The notes: a model not told the origin generated them from the letters alone. A stretch of DNA of 64,000 nt from Roseateles violae (GCF_030410485.1 NZ_JAUHHC010000006.1:124001-188000), one strand, 5' to 3'. Positions 8,592 to 18,742 are shown, numbered from the stretch's first letter. Numbers and translations: made by a program.

Positions 8592-9769
8592 ACTCCGACC
8601 GGCCGCCGCCGACGCATCTGCGGCATGCCTTCCCCTGGCTGGTCGCGACCCTGATCGCCGTCCATGCCTGCATGGCGGTGACCCGGGTCGCGGCCAGCCT
8701 CTGGGTGCTCGACCATGGTCACGGCGAATGGGCGGTCGGCGTGCTGCTGAGCCTGTTCGCGGTCGCGCCCATCGTGCTGTCGCTGTGGGCCGGGCGGCTG
8801 GCCGACCGGCATGGCTTCCACCGCCCGGTCGGCATGGGCGTGCTGCTGGCCAGCGCCGGCGCCCTCATCGCGCTGGCCAGCCAGCAGCTGTGGGCGATCG
8901 GTCTGTCCTGCCTGGCCAGCGGCGGCGCGATCAGCCTGGCGGCCGTCGCGATCCAGCGCGAGGCGGGGCTGATGGCCGATGACGCCGGCGACCTGAAGCG
9001 GGTGTTCAGCTGGGTCGCGCTGGGGCCGGCGCTGTCGAACGCGATCGCGCCGGTGGCGACCGGCCTGCTGATCGACCATGCCGGCTACCGCAGCGCCTTC
9101 GCGCTGGCCGTCGTGCTGCCGGCGCTGTCCTGGGCGCTGGCGCAGAAGGTGCCGCGCCATCCGCCGCAGCAGCATGCCGGGGGCGAGAAGAGCCGGCCGG
9201 CCTGGGACCTGCTGCGGGCGCCGGCGTTGCGCCATCTGCTGCTGCTCAATATCGCCTTGTCGGCCTGCTGGGATGCGCACAGCTTCGTCGTGCCGGTGGT
9301 CGGCCATGCCAAGGGCCTGTCGGCCGCCAGCATCGGCCTGGTGCTGGGCTCCTTTGCCGTCGCCGCGACCCTGGTGCGCCTGGCGATCGTGCGCTGGGCC
9401 GACGATATCGACGAGCTGAAGGCCTTGCGCGCCGCGATGCTGCTGGCCACCGGCATGCTGGCCGTCTATGCCTGGCTGCCGGGCACGGCCGGTCTGATGT
9501 TCGGCTCGGCGGTGCTGGGCCTGGCGCTGGGCTCGGTGCAGCCGATGGTGCTGGCGACCCTGCACCAGGTGACGCCGCCCGAGCGCCATGGCCAGGCGCT
9601 GGGCCTGCGCATGCTGGCCACCAATGGAGCGACGGTGGCGATGCCGCTGGGCTTCGGCCTGCTGGCCGCGGCCAGCGTCGCCGCCGCGCCGCTGTGGCTG
9701 ATGGCCTCGGTGCTGGTCGCGGCCCAATGGCCGGCGCGCCAGGTGCGCCTGCACCGCCTCGAACCCTGA
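8588..9769 (+). CDS. Major facilitator superfamily transporter
   Basis: A 393-residue inner-membrane protein with twelve predicted helices. The loop between helices 2 and 3 carries AGRLADRHGF, the MFS motif A (G-x-L-a-D-r-x-G). The best start is a TTG whose bases overlap the rmuC stop (TTGA), a coupled arrangement; the first in-frame ATG would remove most of helix 1. It looks like a small-molecule exporter, substrate unknown. The next gene starts 57 bases downstream. Confidence 0.85.
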   Translation: MNSDRPPPTHLRHAFPWLVATLIAVHACMAVTRVAASLWVLDHGHGEWAVGVLLSLFAVAPIVLSLWAGRLADRHGFHRPVGMGVLLASAGALIALASQQLWAIGLSCLASGGAISLAAVAIQREAGLMADDAGDLKRVFSWVALGPALSNAIAPVATGLLIDHAGYRSAFALAVVLPALSWALAQKVPRHPPQQHAGGEKSRPAWDLLRAPALRHLLLLNIALSACWDAHSFVVPVVGHAKGLSAASIGLVLGSFAVAATLVRLAIVRWADDIDELKALRAAMLLATGMLAVYAWLPGTAGLMFGSAVLGLALGSVQPMVLATLHQVTPPERHGQALGLRMLATNGATVAMPLGFGLLAAASVAAAPLWLMASVLVAAQWPARQVRLHRLEP

Positions 9770-9826
9770 GCGGCGCGATAGGCCGCACAATGGGCCGGCC
9801 GACCATCGCCGAGAAAGTCCGCCACG

Positions 9827-12649
9827 ATGCGCCCGATCCTGATCGCCCTGGCCCTGGCCGCCAGCCTGGGCCTTGCCGAGGCCAAGACCGCCAATCCGCC
9901 CAGTCCGCCCAGTCCGCCGAAGGCGCCGGCCAAGGCCGCCGCCCTGCCGGCGCCGAAGCCCGCGCCCGCGCCGGAGGCCCCGCTGCCGCCGCCCCCGCCG
10001 GCCCCACCCAGCCTGCTGCGCGAGATCGGCGGCATCGAGGAATACCGGCTCGCCAACGGCCTGCAGATCCTGCTGTTCCCCGACGAGGCGCAGAGCACGA
10101 CCACGGTCAACATCATGTACCGCGTCGGTAGCCGGCACGAGTCGCAGGGCGAGTACGGCATGGCGCATCTGCTCGAGCATCTGCTGTTCAAGGGCACGCC
10201 CAGCCTGCGCGACATTCCGGAGGAATTCGCGCGCCGCGGCATGCGCTGGAACGGCACGACGACCGCCGACCGCACCAACTACTTCGCCAGCTTCAACGCC
10301 AACGAGCAGACGCTGGACTTCGTGCTGCGCTTCGAGGCCGACCGGATGCTCAACAGCCTGATCGCCAAGTCCGATCTGGACAAGGAGATGAACGTCGTGC
10401 GCAACGAGTTCGAGCGCGGCGAGAACGAGCCGATGCAGGTGCTCAACAAGCGGGTGCAGGCGCTGGCCTATGACTGGAATGCCTATGGTCATTCGACGAT
10501 AGGGCCCAAGAGCGATATCGAGAACGTGCCGATCGAGCGCCTGCAGGCCTTCTACAAGCGCTTCTACCGGCCCGACAACGCGATGCTGATGGTGGCCGGC
10601 CGCTTCGACAAGGAGGCGACGCTGCAGCGCATCGCCGCCGCCTTCGGCCCGCTGGGCAATCCGGCCGGGCCGGTGCCCGAGCCCTACACGGTCGAGCCGG
10701 CGCAGGACGGCGAGCGCCTGGTGGTGGTGCGCCGCGTCGGCGGCCAGCCGGCGCTGATGGCCTATTACCATGTGCCGGCGCTGGCGCATCCGGATTCGGC
10801 GCCGCTGGTGGTGCTGGGCCTGATGCTGTCGCTGCAGCCCAGCGGCCAGCTCTACAAGGAGCTGGTCGAGCCGCGGCTGGCGCTGTCGGCCGGTATCGGC
10901 GGGCTCGGCGGCGTCGAGCCGGGCGGCATGCGCGCCGTCGCGGTGCTGCCGCCGGATGCCGATCTGCCCAAGGTCGAGCAGCGCCTGCTCGACCTGATCG
11001 AGGGCCGCGCCGGCAAGCCCTTCGACGAATCCGAGCTGCAGCGGGTGCGCGAGCTGGCGCTGCTGTCCTACCGCGAGCAGATGAAGAACCCGGAGGCGCT
11101 GATCCAGCAGATCTCCGGCCTCGGGGCGGCCGACTGGCGGCTGCTGTTCCAGCTGATGGAGGACCTGCCCAAGGTCAGCCTGGCCGATGTGGAGCGGGTG
11201 CGCCGCGCCTACCTGCGCCCGGCCAATCGCAGCCTGGGCCGCTATCTGCCCTCGGCCAGCGTCGAGCGGGTGGAAATCCCGGCGGCGCCGCCGCTGAACG
11301 AACGCCTGGCCGCGCTGAAGGGGCCGCCCAGGCTGGAGGACGGCGAGCGCTTCGACCCGACGCCCGAGCAGCTGGCCGCGCGCACGCGCAGCGAGGTCCT
11401 GCCCAGCGGCATCGAGCTGCACACCCTGGCCAAGAGAACGCGCGGCAACACGGTGCGGCTGGAGATGCAGCTGCGCTGGGGCGAACGGCGCGCCACCTTC
11501 GCGCGCCGCGGCACCGACCTGGTCGGTCGCCTGATGTCCGAGGGCAGCCGCAGCTACGACAAGCAGCAATTGCGCGATGCGCTGCAGCGCCTGAAGGCTT
11601 CAATGAGCATAGGCACGGCCGACCAGGGCCTGCTGCTGTCGCTGAGTGCCGAGCAGGACAGCTTGCTGGAGGCGCTGAAGATCGCCGCCGATGTGCTGCA
11701 GGCGCCGCTGCTGCCGCGCGAGGCCTTCGAGCGCGGCCAGCAATCGGCGCTGGCCGCGCTGCAGGCGGCGCGCCAGGAGCCCGAGAGCCTGCGCCAGCAG
11801 GCGGTGCGCGCGCACTACAACCAGGCGCGCGGCGTCGGCCGCGGCGATCCGGACTATCTGCGCAGCATCGACGAGCGCCTCGAGGACGTGAAGGCGACCA
11901 GCCTCGACGATGTGCGGCGCTTCTATGCCGACTATGTGTCGGCCAACGAGGCGCGCGTGGCCGTCGTCGGCGCGCTGCCCGAGGGCCTTGCCGCGGCGAT
12001 CGAGCAGCTGTTCGGCGGCTGGAAGAAGCCGGCCGCGCCGCGCTATGTGCGCTACATCGCGCCGGCGATCACGGTGGCGCCGGCCCGCTTCGACGTGCCG
12101 GCACGCGACAAGGCCAATGCGCTGGCGCAATGGCGGCAGGACTTCGCGCTGAACGACCGCGACCCGGACTATCTGCCGCTGCTGCTGGCCCACCATGTGT
12201 TCGGCGGTGGCGCGCTGGAGAACCGGCTGGCGACGCGGGTGCGCCAGCGCGAGGGCCTCAGCTACGGCATCGGCTCGGGCCTGGCGGTCAGCCACTTCGG
12301 CCATGCGGCCGGGCTGACGATAGGCGGCAGCTTTGCGCCGCAGAACCGCGATCAGGTGTTGGACCTGGTTCAGCAGGAACTGCGCCGGCTCAGCGAGCAG
12401 GGCATCACCGAGGCCGAGCTGGCGCGCGCCAAGACCGATGTGCTGGAGGCGCGCCGGCAAAGCCGCGCGCGCGAGGCGGTGCTGGCCAGCAGCCTGCTGC
12501 GCATGGCCGACGACGGCGAGAGCTGGGCCGAGGTGGCGCGACGCGAGGCCGAGCTGCAGGCGGTCAGCGTCGAGCAGGCGAACGCCGCCTGGCGCAGGCT
12601 GATCCGGCCGGACGGCTTCGTGATCTCGACCGTCGGCGATTTCAAGTAG
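9827..12649 (+). CDS. Periplasmic M16-family zinc metalloprotease (double-length)
   Basis: A 940-residue pitrilysin-type protease made of two M16 units. It starts with a signal peptide (residues 1-19), then an unusual linker of about 45 residues made mainly of Pro, Ala and Lys (20-62), then the first catalytic domain with HLLEH (114-118), where the two His and the Glu of the inverse zinc motif HxxEH sit, and the downstream Glu region NVVRNEFERGENEP. The second half (from about residue 500) has the M16 fold sequence pattern but lacks HxxEH, as usual for the non-catalytic half. It should degrade small proteins or peptides in the periplasm. Confidence 0.92.
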   Translation: MRPILIALALAASLGLAEAKTANPPSPPSPPKAPAKAAALPAPKPAPAPEAPLPPPPPAPPSLLREIGGIEEYRLANGLQILLFPDEAQSTTTVNIMYRVGSRHESQGEYGMAHLLEHLLFKGTPSLRDIPEEFARRGMRWNGTTTADRTNYFASFNANEQTLDFVLRFEADRMLNSLIAKSDLDKEMNVVRNEFERGENEPMQVLNKRVQALAYDWNAYGHSTIGPKSDIENVPIERLQAFYKRFYRPDNAMLMVAGRFDKEATLQRIAAAFGPLGNPAGPVPEPYTVEPAQDGERLVVVRRVGGQPALMAYYHVPALAHPDSAPLVVLGLMLSLQPSGQLYKELVEPRLALSAGIGGLGGVEPGGMRAVAVLPPDADLPKVEQRLLDLIEGRAGKPFDESELQRVRELALLSYREQMKNPEALIQQISGLGAADWRLLFQLMEDLPKVSLADVERVRRAYLRPANRSLGRYLPSASVERVEIPAAPPLNERLAALKGPPRLEDGERFDPTPEQLAARTRSEVLPSGIELHTLAKRTRGNTVRLEMQLRWGERRATFARRGTDLVGRLMSEGSRSYDKQQLRDALQRLKASMSIGTADQGLLLSLSAEQDSLLEALKIAADVLQAPLLPREAFERGQQSALAALQAARQEPESLRQQAVRAHYNQARGVGRGDPDYLRSIDERLEDVKATSLDDVRRFYADYVSANEARVAVVGALPEGLAAAIEQLFGGWKKPAAPRYVRYIAPAITVAPARFDVPARDKANALAQWRQDFALNDRDPDYLPLLLAHHVFGGGALENRLATRVRQREGLSYGIGSGLAVSHFGHAAGLTIGGSFAPQNRDQVLDLVQQELRRLSEQGITEAELARAKTDVLEARRQSRAREAVLASSLLRMADDGESWAEVARREAELQAVSVEQANAAWRRLIRPDGFVISTVGDFK

Positions 12650-12664
12650 CGGTCCCGGCGGCCC

Positions 12665-14050
12665 TCAGGGAATGCCGACCACGAAGGGAATATCGAAGCT
12701 GCTCTGGCCGGCCTTGACCTGCACCTGGCCAAGCAGGGCGGCGCCGGAGCGCAGGCTGCCCGCCGTCTCGGCATTGATGGTCCAGCGCAGCCGGTAGACC
12801 GGCTGGCCCAGGCTGACCAGATTGCCGACGCTGCCGTACAGCGGCAGCAATTGTTGCGTGTTGTCGGCATAGAGGAAGGCGCCGCCGGTGCCGTTGGCCA
12901 GCTCGGCGAGCGCGACCGGGTCGACCCGCTTGGACAGGCCGATGGTGAACAGCCGCGTGCCCTCCTGCCGGGCCGCCGCGATCGTGCGCTCGCGGGCGAG
13001 GCGGCAGGCCTCGGCGCCGTTGCAGCTGGTGTCGGCGCCATCGGTGAAGATGACGATGGCCTTGGGCAGGCCGGCTGGTGCCGGCAGCGTCGTCGCGATC
13101 TGCTGGCGGAGGCCGTCGATCGAGTCGTACAGCGGCGTGTTGCCGCCCAGCTGCATGGCCAGCCCGTCCAGGATGGGGAAATAGGCGCTGCTGGCCGAGG
13201 CCCGGTCGCGGAAGGGGCCGTAGACGCTCAGCGGCGAGCTCGGGATGGCGGCGCCGGGCATGCCGGCAAAGGCGGCCAGCAGCGCCTGGTCGCCGCTGCC
13301 CAGGCCCTGCACAAAGGCCTTGGTCGAGTAGAGCCGGGCGCCGGTCGGATCGGTATCGGCAATGCTGCCGCTCTGGTCCAGCAAGAGGGCGGTGGCAAAG
13401 GGCGTGAGTGGCGCGCCGGCGATCAGGGCCAGCGCCTGCGGCTGCGCGGTGAGCGGCGTGTAGCCGGTGTCCGGGCTGCTGCCGGGACCGTCCACGCAGT
13501 CGTGGCCCTCGGTGCTGGCCAGCGGGCTGCAGGCGCGCAGGCTGAAATCGGCGGCCGTCAGGTTGGTGATGGGCTGCGATTTGCCGTCGACGACCAGCAA
13601 CTCGATCTCGAAGCTCATCTGCTGGCCGGCGGCGTCAACGCCCGGTGCCGCACCGCTGCGCGTGGCGAGCGATCCGCCGGCCGGCGCGGTCGAGCGCTCC
13701 AGCGTGACCGCCGTTTCCTTGACCTCGCTGGCCGAGCCGGACACGGTCACGCTGCCGGGGACGAAGCTGTCGCGCGACAGGCTCAGCGTGGCGCTGGCGG
13801 TGGGTGAATCCAGCGGCACCAGCGCCGTGCCTTGCGCATCGGTGCGGACCTGCTGGCCCTGCGGCCCCTGCACGGTCACGCCGGGCACCGGCGCGCCGAA
13901 ACTGTCCTTGACGGTCAGCTTGACCACGCCCGGCGTCGGCGGGGCCGGATTGCCGCCGCCGCCCCCGCCGCAGGCGGAGAGCAAGAGCCCGGCCAGCAGC
14001 GCCGCCGGCAGCGGCGCGCGACCCATCGTGGGGTATGAGCGCTTAGGCAT
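12665..14050 (-). CDS. von Willebrand factor A domain lipoprotein
   Basis: A 461-residue protein with a lipoprotein signal (LLSAC, lipidated Cys at 27, followed by a Gly run and Pro-rich linker). Residues 41-120 look like an Ig-like/carboxypeptidase-regulatory beta-sandwich (KLTVKDSFGAPVPGVTVQGP). A VWA domain follows with the metal-ion site DQSGS (D225, S227, S229) and FTDGADTSC. The ATG at 14048-14050 was chosen because an exact AAGGAG lies 7 bases upstream; the alternative start at 14071 would translate through that site. It is probably an outer-membrane-anchored, Mg-dependent adhesion or binding protein. Its ligand is unknown. Confidence 0.85.
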   Translation of the reverse strand: MPKRSYPTMGRAPLPAALLAGLLLSACGGGGGGNPAPPTPGVVKLTVKDSFGAPVPGVTVQGPQGQQVRTDAQGTALVPLDSPTASATLSLSRDSFVPGSVTVSGSASEVKETAVTLERSTAPAGGSLATRSGAAPGVDAAGQQMSFEIELLVVDGKSQPITNLTAADFSLRACSPLASTEGHDCVDGPGSSPDTGYTPLTAQPQALALIAGAPLTPFATALLLDQSGSIADTDPTGARLYSTKAFVQGLGSGDQALLAAFAGMPGAAIPSSPLSVYGPFRDRASASSAYFPILDGLAMQLGGNTPLYDSIDGLRQQIATTLPAPAGLPKAIVIFTDGADTSCNGAEACRLARERTIAAARQEGTRLFTIGLSKRVDPVALAELANGTGGAFLYADNTQQLLPLYGSVGNLVSLGQPVYRLRWTINAETAGSLRSGAALLGQVQVKAGQSSFDIPFVVGIP

Positions 14051-14355
14051 GATTGACTCCTTTTGCGGCAAACGGCGCCGGTACGGGGCCAGACCTTGCG
14101 TCGGCCCCGCGGCAGCCGGAGGAGAGCATTCGGCGTGCCGACATCGGGCCCCGGACGCGCCGGACCCCTCAAATGAGCGGTGTCGCCGATGCGGTGTCTG
14201 GAGGACCGGCAGCGCTAGCGCAGAATCGCCGGCGCCATATCCGCTGAAATCAAGCGTTTGCCTTCAGGATTGCAAATGCCGATAGCATCTTGTGCTCCCG
14301 CGAGACACAGACGGCATCGCCCGGCTTGATGCGCTGAGCCGGCGGGCGCCGCAGC
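14051..14355. other. 305-base intergenic region between the VWA lipoprotein and SDR genes
   Basis: Both flanking genes are on the minus strand, so this region should hold the promoter of the VWA gene. Apart from the AAGGAG ribosome site at about 14058-14063 I see no convincing -35/-10 pair, no hairpin with a T-tract and no repeat. A short minus-strand stretch at about 14250-14330 has coding-like codons but no start. Confidence 0.5.
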
Positions 14356-15180
14356 TCAGAGTCGGTCCAGGCCGAAGCGCTCGCTCAGCTTGCGATCCAG
14401 CAGCGCCGTCGGCAGCCAGCGCTTGAACAGCGGCAGCTTGCGGCTCTGCGAGCCGGTGCGGCAGATCGGCCCGGCCCGTGGATCGAGCAGATGCGTGGCT
14501 ACGGTGGCCGCGAACTGGTCGACCGGGGTGGCACCGTGCTGCTGGGCGTCGGCGCGGCCGCGCACGAAGGCCGCGATGCCGCGGTAGAGCGAGTCGTCCG
14601 GCAGCCGCACGCGCTCCTTGGCCGCGGCGCCGAAATGCGAGGCGATGCCGCCCGGCTGCACCGTCACCACCCGCAGGCCCAGCGGCGCCAGCTCCATGCG
14701 CATCGCGTCGGCCAGCGCATGCAGGGCCGCCTTGCTGGCGCAGTAGGCGCCCGCAAACGGCGTGGTCAGCAGGCCCGAGATGCTGCCGACATGGGCGATG
14801 CAGGCCCCCGGCCGTCGGCGCAGCAGCGGCAGCAGCGCGCGGCTCAGCATCACCGGCGCAATCACATTGGTCTCGAACTGCGCGCGCAGATCCTCGGCCT
14901 GCAGATCGATGACGGCGCCGAACTGGCCGTAGCCGGCGTTGTTGATCAGCAGATCGAGGCCGTCCGGCGCGCTCGCCTGCAGCGCGGCGACGGCGGCTTC
15001 GATGCTGGCGGCGTCGTTGACGTCCAGCGCCAGCGTCTGCAGGCCGGCGGCGGCCAGCTCGGCGAGCGCGGCCGGCTGGCGCGCGCTGGCGATCACCCGG
15101 TGGCCGCGGCGCTGGAACTCGCGCGCCAGCGCGGCGCCGATGCCGCTGGAGCAACCGGTAATGAGGACGGTCTTGGGCAT
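14356..15180 (-). CDS. Short-chain dehydrogenase/reductase
   Basis: A 274-residue classical SDR. The nucleotide-binding motif TGCSSGIG starts at residue 8, NNAG follows in the fourth strand, and the active-site Ser/Tyr/Lys occur as VGSISG and YCASKAAL. The first residues MPKTVLITGCSSGIG and the ARQPAALAEL segment suggest NADP(H) preference. Substrate unknown; such genes are often annotated as oxidoreductases of lipids or sterol-like compounds. It is divergent from the GNAT gene at 15232, with about 50 bases between the starts. Confidence 0.9.
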   Translation of the reverse strand: MPKTVLITGCSSGIGAALAREFQRRGHRVIASARQPAALAELAAAGLQTLALDVNDAASIEAAVAALQASAPDGLDLLINNAGYGQFGAVIDLQAEDLRAQFETNVIAPVMLSRALLPLLRRRPGACIAHVGSISGLLTTPFAGAYCASKAALHALADAMRMELAPLGLRVVTVQPGGIASHFGAAAKERVRLPDDSLYRGIAAFVRGRADAQQHGATPVDQFAATVATHLLDPRAGPICRTGSQSRKLPLFKRWLPTALLDRKLSERFGLDRL

Positions 15181-15231
15181 GCTGCGGTCTGAATGCGAAG
15201 ATGATCCGATTCTGACCGCACAATCGCGGCG

Positions 15232-15822
15232 ATGGACTCCGGACTATTCAGCATCGAGGGCGGGGCCGTGACGGCGCGCGCGCTGGCCGCTGCCGACGTG
15301 CCGGCGCTGCAGCGCTTCTTCGAGGCCAATCCGGACTACTTTGTCCTCACCGGCGGTGCGCCGCCCGGCGCGAACGAGGCGCAGAGCGAGATGGACGATC
15401 TGCCGCCGGCCGGCATGAGCTACACCGGGCGCTGGGTGATCGGCTTCGCCGACGCCGGGGGCGGGCTGCAGGCGATGGCCTCGCTGCTGTCGGACTTCCT
15501 GGCGCCCAGGGTCTGGCATCTGGGCCTGTTCATCGCTGCCACTTCGCTGCACGGCAGCGGCCGGCCCCAGGCCTTCTACGACGCGCTGGAGCGCTGGATG
15601 AACGGGCAGGGCGCGCAATGGCTGCGCCTGGGCGTCGTGATCGGCAATGCGCGCGCCGAGCGCTTCTGGCACCGGCAGGGCTTCGTGCAGACGCGCGAGC
15701 GCGGCCCGCTGACCATCGGGCAGCGCCAGCAGATGCTGCGGGTGATGGTCAAGCCGCTGGCTGGCGGCACGCCGGCGCAATATCTGACCCTCGTCGCCCG
15801 CGACCGGCCGGGCGAGGCCTGA
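15232..15822 (+). CDS. GNAT-family N-acetyltransferase
   Basis: A 196-residue GCN5-related acetyltransferase, using acetyl-CoA to acetylate an unidentified amine. The domain runs from about residue 14 (TARALAAADVPALQRFFE) to 165; the acetyl-CoA-binding region lies around LHGSGRPQAFYDALERWM, where the usual Q/RxxGxG/A loop is recognisable but degenerate, and the C-terminal part has ARAERFWHRQGF, a very typical end of the fold. No ribosome site is evident before the ATG. It converges on prlC. Confidence 0.8.
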   Translation: MDSGLFSIEGGAVTARALAAADVPALQRFFEANPDYFVLTGGAPPGANEAQSEMDDLPPAGMSYTGRWVIGFADAGGGLQAMASLLSDFLAPRVWHLGLFIAATSLHGSGRPQAFYDALERWMNGQGAQWLRLGVVIGNARAERFWHRQGFVQTRERGPLTIGQRQQMLRVMVKPLAGGTPAQYLTLVARDRPGEA

Positions 15823-15838
15823 AGGCGTCCGCGACGGG

Positions 15839-17854
15839 TCAGGCCATGCCCTGATGCCGCAGCAAGGCGTCGATCTGCGGCTCGCGGCCACGGAAGGCCT
15901 TGAAGCTGTCCATCGCGTCGCGCGAGCCGCCGACCTCGAGGATGTTCTGCAGATAGCGGCGGCCGGTGTCGGCATTGAACACGCCCTCGACCTCGAAGGC
16001 GCTCCAGGCATCGGCGCTCAAGAGCTCGGCCCATTTGTAGCTGTAGTAGCCGGCCGAGTAGCCGCCCGCGAAGATGTGCGAGAAGCTGTGCTGGAAGCGG
16101 TTGAAGGCCGGCGGGCGGATCACGGCAACTTCGCTGCGCACCTCGTCGAGCAGGGCCTGCACGGCCGCCTCGCTGCCGGGCTCCGCGTGCAGGCGCATGT
16201 CGAACAGCGCGAACTCGATCTGGCGCAGCGTCTGCAGGCCGCTCTGGAAGTTCTTGGCCGCGGTCATCTTGTCGAACAGCGCGCGCGGCAGCGGCTCGCC
16301 CGTGTCGACATGGGCGGTCAGCTGCTGCAGCACTTCCCATTCCCAGCAGAAGTTCTCCATGAACTGGCTGGGCAGCTCGACGGCATCCCATTCGACGCCC
16401 GAGATGCCCGACACGCCCAGCTCGTCGACCTGGGTCAGCAGATGATGCAGGCCATGGCCGAACTCGTGGAACAAGGTGGTCACATCGTCGTGCGTCAGCA
16501 GCGCCGGCTTGTCCCCCACCGGCGAGGCGAAATTGCAGACCAGCTGCGCGACCGGCGTCTGCTGCACGCCTTCCGGCCGCGCCCAGCGGCTGCGCACCTC
16601 GTCCATCCAAGCGCCGGGGCGCTTGCCGGGGCGGGCGTAGAGGTCGAGGTAGAACTGGCCGACCAGTTGCCCCTCCCGTTCGAGCCGGTAGAACCTGACC
16701 GTGTCGTGCCAGACCTCGGCCTGCTGCTCGACGATCTTCACATTGAACAGGCGCTCGATGATGTCGAACAGGCCCTGCAGCACGCGCGGCACGGTGAAGT
16801 ACTGGCGCACCTCCTGGTCGCTGAAGGCGTAGCGGGCCTGCTTCAGCTTCTCGGACGCATAGGCGTTGTCCCAGACCTGCAGCTCGGCCAGGCCCAGCTC
16901 CTCGCGGGCGAAGCTCTGCAGCTCGGCCAGGTCCTTTTCCGCGAACGGTCGCGCCCGGCGCGCCAGGTCGCGCAGGAAGTCCAGCACCTGGGCGGGCGAG
17001 CTGGCCATCTTGGCCACCAGCGAGGCCTCGGCGAAGTTGCTGAAGCCGAGCAATTGCGCCTCTTCCTGGCGCAGCATCAGCAGCTCCTGCATCAGCGCGC
17101 TGTTGTCCAGCTCGGGCTTGGCGCCCAGCTCGCTGGCACGGGTCACGTAGGCACGGTACAGCGTCTCGCGCAGCGCACGGTTCTCGCCGTACTGCATCAC
17201 CGGCATATAGCTGGGAAAGTGCAGGGTGATCTTGTGGCCCTGCTTGCCCTCGGCCTCGGCGGCCGCGCGCGCGGCGGCGACCACATCGGCCGGGACGCCG
17301 GTCAGCTCCTCGGTCGTCGCGTAGTAGGCGAAGCCATCGGTCGCGTCCATCACATGCTCGGAGAACTTCTGGCCCAGCTCGGCGCTGCGCTCCTGGATCG
17401 CCGCGAAGCGCTCCTTGGCGGCGCCCTGCAGTTCGGCGCCGGACAGCACGAAATCGCGCAGCCAATGCTTGAGCGCCTGCTGGCGGGCCGGGTTCAGCGG
17501 CGCGCCGCTGGCCTTGATCGCCTTGTACTTGGCATAGAGCTTCTCGTCGGCGCCCTGGCGGGTGAAGAACTCGGTGACGGCCGGCAGCATCGCGTTATAG
17601 GCCTCGCGCAGCTCGGGCGTGTTGGCGACCGCGTTCAGATGGCCGATCGCGCCCCAGGCATGGCCCAGGCGCTCGGTCGCCACGCCCAGGGTCGCCGACA
17701 GCGCGTCGTAATCGGCCGGCGTCGCCTCCGAGGTCGCCAGCGCCAGCGCCCGGTCCGCCTCGTCCAGCAATTGCTGGATCGCCGGCTGGATGTGTTCGGG
17801 CTTGATCGTCGCGAAGGCGGGCAGGGGGGCGGTGCTCAGCAGGGGGTTGCTCAT
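15839..17854 (-). CDS. prlC: Oligopeptidase A (M3 family zinc peptidase)
   Basis: A cytoplasmic metallo-oligopeptidase that degrades short peptides, including cleaved signal peptides. The 671-residue length and the start MSNPLLSTAPLPAFATIKPE fit PrlC/OpdA. The zinc site HEFGHGLHH (HExxH at 463-467) is intact, and the second conserved segment around GVEWDAVELPSQFMENFCWE supplies the third ligand Glu. It is followed 12 bases upstream on the same strand by folD, so the two genes are probably co-transcribed in the order folD-prlC. Confidence 0.95.
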   Translation of the reverse strand: MSNPLLSTAPLPAFATIKPEHIQPAIQQLLDEADRALALATSEATPADYDALSATLGVATERLGHAWGAIGHLNAVANTPELREAYNAMLPAVTEFFTRQGADEKLYAKYKAIKASGAPLNPARQQALKHWLRDFVLSGAELQGAAKERFAAIQERSAELGQKFSEHVMDATDGFAYYATTEELTGVPADVVAAARAAAEAEGKQGHKITLHFPSYMPVMQYGENRALRETLYRAYVTRASELGAKPELDNSALMQELLMLRQEEAQLLGFSNFAEASLVAKMASSPAQVLDFLRDLARRARPFAEKDLAELQSFAREELGLAELQVWDNAYASEKLKQARYAFSDQEVRQYFTVPRVLQGLFDIIERLFNVKIVEQQAEVWHDTVRFYRLEREGQLVGQFYLDLYARPGKRPGAWMDEVRSRWARPEGVQQTPVAQLVCNFASPVGDKPALLTHDDVTTLFHEFGHGLHHLLTQVDELGVSGISGVEWDAVELPSQFMENFCWEWEVLQQLTAHVDTGEPLPRALFDKMTAAKNFQSGLQTLRQIEFALFDMRLHAEPGSEAAVQALLDEVRSEVAVIRPPAFNRFQHSFSHIFAGGYSAGYYSYKWAELLSADAWSAFEVEGVFNADTGRRYLQNILEVGGSRDAMDSFKAFRGREPQIDALLRHQGMA

Positions 17855-17866
17855 GGTGTCTCGAAC

Positions 17867-18721
17867 TCAGGAAGTCGCGCGTTCGGCCGACTCTAGCGTG
17901 TTGACCAAAAGCATGGTGATCGTCATCGGTCCGACCCCGCCGGGCACCGGGGTGATCCAGCCGGCCACCTGCTTCACGCCTTCGAAGTCGACGTCCCCGC
18001 AGAGCTTGCCCTCGTCATTGCGGTTCATGCCGACGTCGATGACGACCGCGCCCGGCTTGACCATGTCGGCGGTCAAGACCTTTTGCTTGCCGACCGCGGC
18101 GACGATCACGTCGGCCTGACGCGTCATCGCGCCGAGGTCGGCCGTGCCGCTGTGGCAGATCGTCACCGTCGCATTGGCTTGCAAGAGCATCATCGCCATC
18201 GGCTTGCCGACGATATTGCTGCGGCCGATCACGACCGCATGCTTGCCGCGCAGATCGGCCATGCCGATGCTCTCCAGCATCTTCATGCAGCCATAGGGCG
18301 TGCAGGCCTTGAAGCCCGGCTCACCGACCATCAGCGCACCAGCGCTTTCGACGGCGAAACCATCGACATCCTTGGCCGGCGAGATCGCCTCGATGACCTT
18401 GTGGGAGGCTATGTGCTTGGGCAGGGGCAGCTGCACCAGGATGCCGTGGATCGTCGGGTCGTTGTTCAGCGCCTCGACGCGGGCCAGCAGCTCGGCCTCG
18501 CTCATCGTCGCCTCGTACTTCTCCAGCACCGAGTGGAAGCCGACGTCTTCGCAGGCCTTGACCTTGTTGCGCACATAGACCTGGCTGGCCGGGTTGTCGC
18601 CGACCAGCACGACGGCCAGGCCGGGCTTGGTGCCCCTGGCCGTCAGCGCGGCGGCGCGCAGCGCGACTTCGGCGCGGACTTGCTTGGACAGCGCGACGCC
18701 GTCGATGAGAGTTGCAGTCAT
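17867..18721 (-). CDS. folD: Methylenetetrahydrofolate dehydrogenase/cyclohydrolase
   Basis: Bifunctional one-carbon enzyme converting 5,10-methylene-THF to 10-formyl-THF with NADP. The 284 residues include the signatures [15 protein letters not shown] (active-site Tyr and Lys) and [12 protein letters not shown], and the NADP-binding segment [17 protein letters not shown]. Length is normal. The gene lies 12 bases upstream of prlC, and a strong hairpin separates it from the response-regulator gene that precedes it on the same strand. Confidence 0.97.
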   Translation of the reverse strand: MTATLIDGVALSKQVRAEVALRAAALTARGTKPGLAVVLVGDNPASQVYVRNKVKACEDVGFHSVLEKYEATMSEAELLARVEALNNDPTIHGILVQLPLPKHIASHKVIEAISPAKDVDGFAVESAGALMVGEPGFKACTPYGCMKMLESIGMADLRGKHAVVIGRSNIVGKPMAMMLLQANATVTICHSGTADLGAMTRQADVIVAAVGKQKVLTADMVKPGAVVIDVGMNRNDEGKLCGDVDFEGVKQVAGWITPVPGGVGPMTITMLLVNTLESAERATS

Positions 18722-18742
18722 GAATCGGGACTCCAGAAGTGC

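Noticed and set aside
14250-14330. Coding-like minus-strand fragment ending ILKANA
   Set aside because: No start codon with a ribosome site, only about 25 codons, and it lies in the gap after the SDR stop; it could be chance or a remnant.
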